Shown here: positions 40,626 through 48,959 of the stretch, one piece after another | How positions within the stretch are numbered: the first letter of the stretch is position 1 | How the letters are laid out: the number at the start of each line of letters is the position of its first letter | Assembly: GCA_002391525.1 (NCBI GenBank) | Contig: DGFE01000023.1 | Span: forward strand, 1-58,682 | Origin: Competibacteraceae bacterium UBA3908 | GTDB taxonomy: Bacteria > Pseudomonadota > Gammaproteobacteria > Competibacterales > Competibacteraceae | Direction: 5' to 3' | Length of the DNA: 58,682 nucleotides | The notes under the pieces: model-generated | Databases searched by the model: none | The model's input: the letters and a program-made list of their open reading frames with translations, nothing else | Told to the model about the DNA's origin: nothing | Program-made: the position numbers and the translations under genes

Positions 40626-40775
40626 GCCAATAATCTGGCGGCGATGGTTCGATGCGCGGGACGTGGCCGGACCCGCGCGCGGCGGATCGTCCGCGGCGGT
40701 TCGGTGCGGCTAGAGCAGCGCGGCATGATTTGGTAGACTCCACGTCAACTTAGGCACACCCTTTCACCCCGCGTC

Positions 40776-40804
40776 AAAGGAGCGGTTTTCGCCCCGCTCC
40801 TTTT
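40776..40804 (+). terminator. Hairpin between dapB and carA
   Basis: The stem AAAGGAGCGG / CCGCTCCTTT (40776-40785, 40794-40803) with an 8-nt loop runs into TTTT. It lies 150 nt past the dapB stop and 38 nt before carA, so it is either the dapB terminator or a carA leader attenuator. Two copies of TATATGCGCGT follow it. Confidence 0.65.
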
Positions 40805-40841
40805 ATATGCGCGTTATATGCGCGTCTGTTTTGGAGGCTTC

Positions 40842-41984
40842 TTGAGGAAACCCGCGCTTCTGGCTCTGGAAGACGGTAGCCTGTTCCGGGGCGAATCCAT
40901 CGGCGTCGATGGTCATGCCCAGGGCGAAGTCGTTTTCAATACCTCGATCACCGGCTATCAGGAAATTCTGACCGACCCGTCCTATTGCCGGCAGATCATC
41001 ACGCTGACGTATCCGCACATCGGTAGCGTGGGGACCAACCGGGGCGACGAGGAAGCCGCTCGTATCCACGCCAGCGGCCTGGTGGTGCGGGACTATCCGC
41101 GCATCGCCAGCAACTGGCGCAGTCGGCAACCGCTGGATCATTACCTGCGCGAGCACGGCGTGGTTGCCCTGGCTGGCATCGACACCCGCCGGCTGACCCG
41201 GCTGCTGCGGGAAAAGGGTGCGCAGAATGGCTGCATCATGGCCGGCGACCATCCTGACACCGGGTTGGCCCTGAAGCTGGCCCGCGCATTTCCCGGCTTG
41301 AAGGGCATGGATCTAGCCCGGGTGGTGAGCGTCGCCGCGCCCTACGAATGGGGTGAGGGAACGTGGCGGTTGGCCAGCAATGGCTTTCCGGTGGTGGGCG
41401 AAACCCGTTGTCATGTGGTTGCCTGCGACTACGGCGTCAAGCGCAACATCCTGCGGATGCTGGCCGACCGCGGCTGCCGGCTGACCGTGGTGCCGGCGCA
41501 AATGCCGGCGCGCGAGATCATGCGGCTGAATCCCGACGGGGTGTTCCTGTCCAACGGTCCCGGCGATCCCGAACCCTGCGCTTACGCCATCGCCGCCATC
41601 CGCGAGTTGTTGGATATCGGCGTGCCGGTGTTCGGTATCTGTCTGGGTCACCAGTTACTGGGGCTGGCCAGCGGCGCGCGCACCGTCAAGATGAAATTCG
41701 GCCATCACGGCGGCAATCATCCGGTGCTGGACCTGGACAGCGGCCGGGTGATGATCAGCAGCCAGAACCACGGCTTCGCGGTGGACGAAGCGACGCTGCC
41801 GACCAACCTGCGCGCCACGCACCGTTCGCTGTTCGACGGCTCGCTGCAAGGCATCGCCCGCACCGACCGGCCAGCCTTCAGCTTCCAGGGCCATCCCGAG
41901 GCCAGTCCCGGTCCGCACGACGTCGCGCCGCTGTTCGACCGGTTCATCGCGCTGATGGAAGCGCATATCGCCGCTCGTTGCTAG
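40842..41984 (+). CDS. carA: Carbamoyl-phosphate synthase small subunit (glutaminase)
   Basis: CarA hydrolyses glutamine and channels ammonia to CarB for arginine and pyrimidine synthesis. The product is 380 residues from the TTG at 40842, which has GGAGG 4 nt ahead and gives the canonical RKPALLALEDGSLFRGE N-terminus. An in-frame ATG at 40818 would add eight residues with no support. The class I amidotransferase nucleophile is Cys267 in FGICLGHQLLGLA, followed by the catalytic HPE in FQGHPEASPGP. Confidence 0.96.
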   Translation: MRKPALLALEDGSLFRGESIGVDGHAQGEVVFNTSITGYQEILTDPSYCRQIITLTYPHIGSVGTNRGDEEAARIHASGLVVRDYPRIASNWRSRQPLDHYLREHGVVALAGIDTRRLTRLLREKGAQNGCIMAGDHPDTGLALKLARAFPGLKGMDLARVVSVAAPYEWGEGTWRLASNGFPVVGETRCHVVACDYGVKRNILRMLADRGCRLTVVPAQMPAREIMRLNPDGVFLSNGPGDPEPCAYAIAAIRELLDIGVPVFGICLGHQLLGLASGARTVKMKFGHHGGNHPVLDLDSGRVMISSQNHGFAVDEATLPTNLRATHRSLFDGSLQGIARTDRPAFSFQGHPEASPGPHDVAPLFDRFIALMEAHIAARC

Positions 41985-42035
41985 CAGTGTCCATTTCGCC
42001 TCCCTCCGCGATTTGTCGCCCGGCCAGGTAAAGCC

Positions 42036-45000
42036 ATGCCCAAGCGTACCGATTTGCACAGCATCCTGATTATCGGCGCCGGTCCCATCGTGATCGGCCA
42101 GGCCTGCGAATTCGACTATTCCGGCGCCCAAGCCTGCAAGGCGCTGCGGGAGGAGGGCTACCGGGTGATCCTGGTCAACTCCAACCCCGCCACCATCATG
42201 ACCGATCCCAACATGGCCGACGCCGTGTACATCGAGCCGATCCACTGGCGGACGGTCGCCCACATCATCAACCGCGAGCGCCCCGACGCGCTGTTGCCGA
42301 CCATGGGCGGCCAGACCGCGCTGAACTGCGCCCTGGATCTGTTCCGCCACGGCGTGCTGGAGCAGTATGGGGTGGAGATGATCGGCGCCTCGCCCGACGC
42401 CATCGACATGGCCGAGGATCGCGACCGCTTCCGCAAGGCGATGCACGAAATCGGCTTGAAAACCCCGCGTTCGGTCATCGCCCATACGATGGAGGAAGCG
42501 CTGGCCCGACACCCCGAAATCGGCTTTCCGACCATTATCCGGCCCTCCTTCACCCTGGGCGGGAGTGGCGGCGGCATCGCCTACAACCGCGAGGAGCTGG
42601 TCGAAATCCTTGAACGTGGCCTGGATTTGTCGCCGGTCAGCGAAGTGTTGATTGAGGAATCGGTGCTGGGCTGGAAGGAATTTGAGATGGAGGTGGTGCG
42701 CGACCGCGCCGACAACTGCATCATCGTCTGCTCTATCGAGAATCTCGACCCGATGGGCGTGCATACCGGGGATTCCATCACCGTCGCGCCAGCGCAAACC
42801 CTGACCGACAAGGAATATCAGATCATGCGCGACGCCTCGCTGGCGGTGCTGCGCAAGATCGGCGTGGATACCGGCGGTTCCAACGTCCAATTCGCCATCA
42901 ATCCGGATGACGGGCAGATGGTGATCATCGAGATGAACCCGCGCGTTTCCCGTTCCTCGGCGCTGGCGTCCAAGGCCACCGGTTTTCCCATCGCCAAGGT
43001 GGCGGCCAAGCTGGCGGTCGGCTACACCCTGGACGAGCTGAAAAACGAGATCACCGGCGGCCGCACCCCCGCCTCGTTCGAACCGAGCATCGACTACGTC
43101 GTGACCAAGGTGCCGCGTTTCAACTTCGAGAAATTCCCGCAGGCCAACCCGCGGCTGACCACCCAGATGAAATCGGTCGGCGAGGTGATGGCCATCGGCC
43201 GCACCTTCCAGGAATCGCTGCAGAAGGCGTTGCGGGGTCTGGAAATCGGGACCGACGGTCTCAACGAAATCCTCGATCAGGTCCAGCCCGAGCCGCGCGA
43301 CGTGCTCAAACAGGAATTGGGTATGCCCGGCCCCCGGCGGCTGTGGTATGTCGCCGAAGCATTCCGGCTGGGCTACTCGGTCGATACCCTCTACGAATTG
43401 ACCCGGATCGATCCCTGGTTCCTGGTTCAAATCGAGGAACTGGTTCAGCTTGCCGGCGAAACGCGCGTTCACGGGCTGGCGGCCCTGCGAGACCGGGAGC
43501 GGCTTTATTTCCTGAAGCGCAAGGGATTTGCCGACAGTCGGCTGGCGACCTTGACCGGCGCGACCGAAACCGCCATCCGCCGGCTGCGCGAGGAACTCGA
43601 TGTGCATCCAGTCTACAAACGGGTGGATTCCTGCGCCGCCGAATTCGCCACCAGCACCGCCTATCTGTATTCCACCTACGAGGAAGAATGCGAGGCCGAG
43701 CCGACTGACCGTCCCAAGATCATGGTGCTGGGCGGCGGCCCCAACCGCATCGGGCAGGGCATCGAGTTCGACTATTGTTGCGTCCACGCCGCGCTCGCCC
43801 TGCGCGAGGATGGCTACGAGACCATCATGGTCAACTGCAACCCAGAAACGGTATCCACCGATTTCGACACCTCCGACCGGCTGTATTTCGAGCCGCTGAC
43901 CCTGGAAGACGTGCTGGAGATCGTTCGCAAGGAACGGCCCCAGGGCTTGATCGTCCAATATGGCGGTCAGACGCCGCTGAAGCTGGCCCGCCCCCTGGAG
44001 GCCAACGGCGTGCCGATCATCGGCACCACCCCGGACGCCATCGACCGCGCCGAGGACCGCGAGCGTTTTCAGCGGATGATTCATCAACTCGGCCTGTTGC
44101 AACCGCCCAACCGGACAGCTCGCGAACCCGAGGAAGCGGTGCGGCTGGCGCGGGAAATCGGCTATCCGCTGGTGGTGCGACCTTCCTACGTGCTGGGGGG
44201 CCGGGCCATGGAGATCGTCCACGAGGAGGAGGACTTGCGCCGCTACATGCGGGAGGCCGTACAAGTGTCCAACGACTCGCCGGTGTTGCTGGACCGCTTT
44301 CTCGACGACGCCGTCGAAGTGGACGTAGACGCGCTGAGCGACGGCCGCGAGGTGATCATCGGCGGCATCATGGAGCACATCGAGGAGGCTGGCGTGCATT
44401 CCGGCGATTCCGCCTGCTCGCTGCCGCCCTACTCACTGGGTCCAGCGATTCAGGATCGGTTGCGCGAGCAGGTGCGGGCGATGGCGCTGGAACTGGGCGT
44501 GGTCGGATTGATGAATACCCAGTTCGCCATTCAAGGCGACGCTATTTACGTGCTGGAGGTCAACCCGCGCGCCTCCCGCACCGTTCCTTACGTTTCCAAG
44601 GCCACCGGCCGACCGCTGGCCAAGATCGCCGCCCGCTGCATGGTGGGTCAAAGCCTGAACGCTCAGGGAGTATCCGGCGAAGTGATTCCCGCCTACTATT
44701 CCGTCAAGGAGGCGGTGTTTCCTTTCGTCAAGTTTCCCGGCGTGGATCCCCTGCTGGGACCGGAAATGAAATCCACCGGCGAAGTCATGGGGGTTGGGCG
44801 CAGCTTCGGCGAAGCTTTCGCCAAGGCCCAACTCGGCGCGGGCGATCAACTGCCGCGCGGCGGCCGGGCCTTCATCAGCGTGCGCGACACGGACAAACCG
44901 AAAGCCGTGGAAGTCGCCCGCGAATTGGAGCGGCTCGGCTTCGCGTTGATTGCCACCAAGGGCACGGCCAGCGCCCTGCGCGCCCAGGGTCTTGACTGTG

Positions 45001-45260
45001 AAACCGTGCACAAGGTGGGGGAGGGCCGGCCGCACATCGTGGACATGATCAAGAACGACCAGATTCACCTGATCGTCAACACGACCGAGGGTCGGCGGGC
45101 CATCGCCGATTCCTTTTCCATCCGCCGCGAGGCCCTGATGCACAAGGTCAGCTATACCACCACCATCGCCGCCGCGCGGGCGACCTGTCAGGCCCTGCGC
45201 GAACTCGACAACGGAAACGTGAACTGTCTTCAGGATTTGCACCGGGAATTGCACGCATGA
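42036..45260 (+). CDS. carB: Carbamoyl-phosphate synthase large subunit
   Basis: This is the 1074-residue synthetase that joins bicarbonate, ammonia and two ATP into carbamoyl phosphate. It is an internally duplicated ATP-grasp enzyme. The first half begins SILIIGAGPIVIGQACEFDYSG (about 8-29) and the second repeats the pattern with KIMVLGGGPNRIGQGIEFDYC (about 559-579). The C-terminal allosteric domain (about 935-1074) includes KGTASALRAQGLDCETVHKVGEGRP. Its stop overlaps the greA start by 4 nt. Confidence 0.98.
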   Translation: MPKRTDLHSILIIGAGPIVIGQACEFDYSGAQACKALREEGYRVILVNSNPATIMTDPNMADAVYIEPIHWRTVAHIINRERPDALLPTMGGQTALNCALDLFRHGVLEQYGVEMIGASPDAIDMAEDRDRFRKAMHEIGLKTPRSVIAHTMEEALARHPEIGFPTIIRPSFTLGGSGGGIAYNREELVEILERGLDLSPVSEVLIEESVLGWKEFEMEVVRDRADNCIIVCSIENLDPMGVHTGDSITVAPAQTLTDKEYQIMRDASLAVLRKIGVDTGGSNVQFAINPDDGQMVIIEMNPRVSRSSALASKATGFPIAKVAAKLAVGYTLDELKNEITGGRTPASFEPSIDYVVTKVPRFNFEKFPQANPRLTTQMKSVGEVMAIGRTFQESLQKALRGLEIGTDGLNEILDQVQPEPRDVLKQELGMPGPRRLWYVAEAFRLGYSVDTLYELTRIDPWFLVQIEELVQLAGETRVHGLAALRDRERLYFLKRKGFADSRLATLTGATETAIRRLREELDVHPVYKRVDSCAAEFATSTAYLYSTYEEECEAEPTDRPKIMVLGGGPNRIGQGIEFDYCCVHAALALREDGYETIMVNCNPETVSTDFDTSDRLYFEPLTLEDVLEIVRKERPQGLIVQYGGQTPLKLARPLEANGVPIIGTTPDAIDRAEDRERFQRMIHQLGLLQPPNRTAREPEEAVRLAREIGYPLVVRPSYVLGGRAMEIVHEEEDLRRYMREAVQVSNDSPVLLDRFLDDAVEVDVDALSDGREVIIGGIMEHIEEAGVHSGDSACSLPPYSLGPAIQDRLREQVRAMALELGVVGLMNTQFAIQGDAIYVLEVNPRASRTVPYVSKATGRPLAKIAARCMVGQSLNAQGVSGEVIPAYYSVKEAVFPFVKFPGVDPLLGPEMKSTGEVMGVGRSFGEAFAKAQLGAGDQLPRGGRAFISVRDTDKPKAVEVARELERLGFALIATKGTASALRAQGLDCETVHKVGEGRPHIVDMIKNDQIHLIVNTTEGRRAIADSFSIRREALMHKVSYTTTIAAARATCQALRELDNGNVNCLQDLHRELHA

Positions 45261-45736
45261 CCAAACGGGTACCGATGACCGTCGCCGGAGCCGCCCGGCT
45301 GCGCGCGGAACTGCAGGAACTGAAAACGGTGGCGCGACCGCGCATCATCGCCGCCATCGCCGAGGCTCGATCTCATGGCGACCTGAAGGAAAACGCCGAG
45401 TATCACGCCGCCCGCGAGCAGCAGAGCTTTACGGAAGGCCGCATCGCCGAGATCGAATCGAAGCTGGCCAATGCCCAGGTCATCGACGTGACCACGCTGC
45501 CGCCCTCGGACAAGGTGGTGTTCGGGGCGACGGTGGTGCTGGATGAGGAAGACAGCGGCGAGGAAAAGCGCTATCAGATCGTCGGCGTGGACGAAGCCGA
45601 TCTCAAGGAAGGTAAAATTTCCTTCAGTTCGCCCATCGCCCGCGCGCTGATCGGCAAGTTCGTCGGCGATGTGGTCGAGGTGCAGACGCCCGGCGGTCTC
45701 AAGACCTATGAGATCGTGGACGTGCGGTATATTTGA
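45257..45736 (+). CDS. greA: Transcription elongation factor GreA
   Basis: GreA stimulates cleavage of the backtracked transcript by RNA polymerase. The product is 159 residues: an N-terminal coiled coil with the acidic tip in AEARSHGDLKENAEYHAAREQQ (about 33-54) and a C-terminal FKBP-like domain (about 80-159, PIARALIGKFVGDVVEVQTPGGLKTYEIVDV). It overlaps the carB stop (ATGA). This carAB-greA order is common in gammaproteobacteria. Confidence 0.97.
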   Translation: MTKRVPMTVAGAARLRAELQELKTVARPRIIAAIAEARSHGDLKENAEYHAAREQQSFTEGRIAEIESKLANAQVIDVTTLPPSDKVVFGATVVLDEEDSGEEKRYQIVGVDEADLKEGKISFSSPIARALIGKFVGDVVEVQTPGGLKTYEIVDVRYI

Positions 45737-45753
45737 GAGCGCTGGCGAGCGGA

Positions 45754-45774
45754 AAGGCGCCTCCAGGACGCCTT
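45754..45774. terminator. Weak hairpin between greA and rpmE2
   Basis: AAGGCG / CGCCTT (45754-45759, 45769-45774) flanks a 9-nt loop between these convergent genes. There is no T-tract on either strand, so the call is tentative. Confidence 0.3.
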
Positions 45775-45796
45775 CCGGCGGTCTGGACCGGTCGAT

Positions 45797-46042
45797 TCAG
45801 GACAAGCCGTATTTGCGGCGGAAGCGGTCCACGCGCCCCGCGGTGTCCACGATTTTCTGTTTGCCGGTATAAAACGGGTGAGAATGGCTGGAGACTTCCA
45901 CTTTCACCAGGGGATATTCCTTGCCGTCGGTCCACTTGATCGTTTCCTTGGTGGCAATGGTGGACCGGGTGAGAAAGGCGAAGTCGGTGGAAAGATCCTG
46001 GAACACGACCTCGCGATACTCGGGATGAATGCCTTTCTTCAT
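45797..46042 (-). CDS. rpmE2: 50S ribosomal protein L31 type B (zinc-free)
   Basis: This is the 81-residue bL31 paralogue of the YkgM type. It begins MKKGIHPEYREVVFQDLSTDFAFLTRSTIATKETI and ends VDRFRRKYGLS, and contains no cysteine, so the zinc ribbon of type A is absent. In bacteria with both types, type B is induced on zinc starvation. I see no convincing Zur box upstream. The ATG at 46042 is used; an upstream extension of the frame is not family-like. It diverges from rimO across about 210 nt. Confidence 0.93.
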   Translation of the reverse strand: MKKGIHPEYREVVFQDLSTDFAFLTRSTIATKETIKWTDGKEYPLVKVEVSSHSHPFYTGKQKIVDTAGRVDRFRRKYGLS

Positions 46043-46137
46043 GGTTGCCGAAACCCTACCAATGCTGTTGGCCAGTGCGTGACGCCCCGTTGCCGGCGCG
46101 TGGGTATGAGCGCTCGATGGGCTGCTGAACGCTGCAC

Positions 46138-46143
46138 TATAAT
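46138..46143 (+). promoter_or_regulatory. TATAAT -10 element likely used by rimO
   Basis: A perfect TATAAT lies about 109 nt before the rimO start in the divergent rpmE2/rimO gap. No good -35 box is found 16-18 bp upstream, so the promoter may need an activator or extended contacts. Confidence 0.35.
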
Positions 46144-46251
46144 CATTTTCAGGATTCCCGACAATGTCGGGCGCGGATGAATTCCGACCGGCCTGGCCAG
46201 CCGAACCATGGCTGTTCAGCTTTTTTCGAGCCTGTCCCACGTGAAAATCCG

Positions 46252-47568
46252 ATGAATCGCGAACCCAAGATCGGTTTTGTCAGCCTGGGTTGTCCGAAGG
46301 CGTTGGTGGACTCCGAGCGGATTCTGACCCGGTTGCGGACCGAAGGTTACGGCGTGGCGCCGACCTACGAGGCGGCGGATTTGGTAGTGATCAACACCTG
46401 CGGCTTCATCGACGCGGCGGTGACCGAATCGCTGGAGGCCATCGGCGAGGCGCTGGCCGGAAACGGCAAGGTGATCGTGACCGGCTGTCTGGGCGCGAAA
46501 GGTGATGTGGTGCGCGACCTGCATCCGAGCGTGCTGGCGGTTACCGGACCGCACGCCTGCGAGGAGGTCATGGCGGCGATCCACACGCATCTGCCCCGTC
46601 CGCACGATCCGTTCCTGGATCTGACGCCGCCGCAGGGGGTCAAACTCACGCCGCGGCATTATGCTTATCTGAAGATTGCCGAAGGCTGCAACCACCGCTG
46701 TACCTTCTGCATCATTCCGCAATTGCGCGGCGATCTGGTCAGCCGACCGGTCGGCGAGGTACTGCGGGAGGCCGAAACCCTGGTCCGGGCCGGGGTCAGG
46801 GAGCTACTGGTCATTTCCCAGGATACCAGCGCCTATGGCGTGGACCTGCGCTACCGCACCGGTTTTTGGAACGGCCGCCCGTTCAAGACGCGGATGACGC
46901 CTCTGGCCGCCGCGCTGGGTGAACTCGGGGTATGGATACGGCTGCATTACGTCTATCCCTATCCACATGTGGATGAGGTGGTGCCGCTGATGGCGGCAGG
47001 CAAACTGGTTCCCTATCTGGACGTGCCGCTCCAGCACGCCAGCCCGCGAATTCTGAAAGCCATGAAACGGCCGGCCAATACCGGCGACACGCTGGAACGC
47101 ATCCGCCGCTGGCGGGAAATCTGTCCCGAGCTGACCCTGCGCAGCACCTTCATCGTCGGCTTTCCCGGCGAGACCGAGCAGGATTTCGAACGATTGCTGG
47201 AGTTTCTGGCGGCGGCAAAACTGGATCGGGTTGGCTGTTTCACCTACTCGCCGGTGGCGGGAGCGGCGGCCAACCAGTTGCCCGATCCGGTGCCGGAGGC
47301 GGTCAAGCAGGAACGGCAGGCCCGGTTGATGGCGGCGCAGGCGAAGATCAGCGCCGAACGCCTGCGCCGCAAGATCGGCCGCACCCTGACCGTGTTGGTG
47401 GACGCCATCGACGAGCAAGGAACGGCCATCGCCCGCTCCACCGCCGACGCGCCGGAGATCGACGGGGTGGTGTATGTCGAAGGCGGATCGGCACTGCGGG
47501 TCGGCGAGTTTGCCGAGGTACGGGTCGCGGATACCGACGAACACGACCTGTACGCGAAACGCCTTTAA
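46252..47568 (+). CDS. rimO: Ribosomal protein S12 methylthiotransferase RimO
   Basis: RimO adds a methylthio group to Asp88 of ribosomal protein S12, using two 4Fe-4S clusters and SAM. The product is 438 residues. The N-terminal cluster cysteines are Cys14, Cys50 and Cys79. The radical-SAM motif CNHRCTFC has Cys146, Cys150 and Cys153. A C-terminal TRAM domain (about 375-438) closes the protein. The ATG at 46252 gives the family N-terminus EPKIGFVSLGCPKALVDSERI; an upstream in-frame ATG is not conserved in sequence character. Confidence 0.96.
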   Translation: MNREPKIGFVSLGCPKALVDSERILTRLRTEGYGVAPTYEAADLVVINTCGFIDAAVTESLEAIGEALAGNGKVIVTGCLGAKGDVVRDLHPSVLAVTGPHACEEVMAAIHTHLPRPHDPFLDLTPPQGVKLTPRHYAYLKIAEGCNHRCTFCIIPQLRGDLVSRPVGEVLREAETLVRAGVRELLVISQDTSAYGVDLRYRTGFWNGRPFKTRMTPLAAALGELGVWIRLHYVYPYPHVDEVVPLMAAGKLVPYLDVPLQHASPRILKAMKRPANTGDTLERIRRWREICPELTLRSTFIVGFPGETEQDFERLLEFLAAAKLDRVGCFTYSPVAGAAANQLPDPVPEAVKQERQARLMAAQAKISAERLRRKIGRTLTVLVDAIDEQGTAIARSTADAPEIDGVVYVEGGSALRVGEFAEVRVADTDEHDLYAKRL

Positions 47569-47625
47569 TCTCTTAATCTCGATTGCGCTAACGCTGAAGT
47601 TTCGCTGTCACCACGGGAGATTGCC

Positions 47626-48102
47626 ATGACCTTGACGCTGACCTCGCCCGCCTTCACCCACAACGGTCCCATGCCGGCCCGCCTGACCTGCGACGGTCGG
47701 GATCTGTCGCCGGAACTGCGCTGGTCGAACGTGCCGACCGGAACCCAAAGTCTGGCCTTGATCGTGGACGATCCCGACGCGCCCGACCCGGCGGCGCCGC
47801 GCATGACCTGGGCACATTGGGTGTTATACAACCTGCCACCTACTACGGTGGGATTGCCGGAAGGAGTAGCGGTCCGCGATTTGCCCTCGGAAACCCGGCA
47901 AGGCGTGAACGACTGGGGCCGAACCGGGTACGGCGGGCCCTGTCCGCCGATTGGCCGGCATCGCTACTTTCACAAATTGTATGCGCTGGATACGGTGTTG
48001 CCGGATTTGCGCCAACCCACCAAGGCGGCCTTGGAACAGGCCATGGCCGGCCATGTTCTGGCCAGCGTTGAACTGGTCGGGACCTATCAGCGCACCCGTT
48101 GA
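47626..48102 (+). CDS. YbhB/YbcL family PEBP (Raf kinase inhibitor-like) protein
   Basis: This is a 158-residue phosphatidylethanolamine-binding-protein fold. The motifs LTCDGRDLSPELRWSNVP (about 20-37), LIVDDPDAPD (about 45-54), MTWAHWVLYNLP (about 60-71), YGGPCPPIGRHRYFHKLYALD (about 104-124) surround the anion-binding pocket. The biochemical role in bacteria is unknown. The ATG follows GGGAGATTGCC. It stands alone, with a terminator about 120 nt downstream. Confidence 0.94.
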   Translation: MTLTLTSPAFTHNGPMPARLTCDGRDLSPELRWSNVPTGTQSLALIVDDPDAPDPAAPRMTWAHWVLYNLPPTTVGLPEGVAVRDLPSETRQGVNDWGRTGYGGPCPPIGRHRYFHKLYALDTVLPDLRQPTKAALEQAMAGHVLASVELVGTYQRTR

Positions 48103-48191
48103 ACGCCATTGAACTTTTTCGAGTCGTCCCCATCTCAGGAAGTAAGCGTAAGCCCTTACGCCTGTCCGCTTCCCTCCCTGAGCGGACTATG

Positions 48192-48210
48192 TCCGGTTAG
48201 CCTAACCGGA
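48192..48210. promoter_or_regulatory. Perfect 9-bp palindrome upstream of the hslV terminator region
   Basis: The arms TCCGGTTAG and CTAACCGGA (48192-48200, 48202-48210) flank a single C. No T-tract follows. It may be a protein-binding site, or the first hairpin of a double structure with 48221-48260. Confidence 0.4.
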
Positions 48211-48220
48211 TATCATGTTC

Positions 48221-48260
48221 GCCCCGGTTCCACTCCCCCTTGTAACCGGGGCTTCTTTTT
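48221..48260 (+). terminator. Rho-independent terminator before hslV
   Basis: The stem GCCCCGGTT / AACCGGGGC (48221-48229, 48244-48252) with a 14-nt loop is followed by TTCTTTTT. It ends the PEBP transcript and insulates hslVU. The hslV promoter must lie in the remaining 90 nt. Confidence 0.8.
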
Positions 48261-48350
48261 GGGCGGCGCCGGCGTGGGAATCCGCTGTCAACCCGATGGT
48301 TTTGAATCGTGTACAATCCCGTACCGCGCAACAACGCGAGGCAGCAGCAT

Positions 48351-48893
48351 ATGGACTCATTGCATGGCACCACGGTCCTGGCCGTGCGTCGCAATGGCCG
48401 GATCGTGATCGGCGGCGACGGCCAGGTGACGTTGGGCAACACCGTGATGAAGGGTAACGCCCGCAAGGTGCGGCGGCTGTACCAGAACAAGGTGATCGCC
48501 GGCTTCGCCGGCGGCACCGCCGACGCGTTCACCTTGTTCGAGCGCTTCGAGGGCAAGCTGGAGAAGCACGGCGGCAACCTGACCCGCGCCGCCGTCGAAC
48601 TGGCCAAGGACTGGCGCACCGACCGATTGCTGCGCCGGCTGGAGGCGCTGCTGATCGTGGCCGATCTCGGCGCTACTCTGATCGTGTCCGGCAATGGCGA
48701 TGTCATCGAACCGGAGCGCGAACTGGCGGCCATCGGTTCCGGCGGGGCCTACGCCCAGGCTGCCGCGCAGGCGCTGCTGGAACATACCGAGCTGGAGGCG
48801 CGGACCATCGTCGAGCGGGCCTTGAAAATCGCCGCCGGCATCTGCATATACACCAACGAGAATTTGACCTTTGAAGAGCTGGCGGGCGCGTGA
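48351..48893 (+). CDS. hslV: ATP-dependent protease subunit HslV
   Basis: HslV is the proteasome-like peptidase of the HslUV complex. The product is 180 residues. The ATG at 48351 gives MDSLHGTTVLAVRRNG, in which processing before Thr7 would expose the catalytic N-terminal threonine. GDGQVTLGNTVMKGNARKVRRLY, GFAGGTADAFTLFERFE and GSGGAYAQAAAQALLEHTEL are typical. The frame is open upstream, without sense. hslU follows after 66 nt. Confidence 0.96.
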   Translation: MDSLHGTTVLAVRRNGRIVIGGDGQVTLGNTVMKGNARKVRRLYQNKVIAGFAGGTADAFTLFERFEGKLEKHGGNLTRAAVELAKDWRTDRLLRRLEALLIVADLGATLIVSGNGDVIEPERELAAIGSGGAYAQAAAQALLEHTELEARTIVERALKIAAGICIYTNENLTFEELAGA

Positions 48894-48959
48894 CGGGGTG
48901 TTCGAGACGAGTGCGCCCGCCGTCCTGTTTTCGCTTCATGCCCAGACGGTAGCCTCGCC

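Noticed and set aside
41655..44399. 914-codon open frame on the minus strand
   Set aside because: It is antisense to carA/carB and lacks any family-like composition; it arises from high third-position GC in the real genes.
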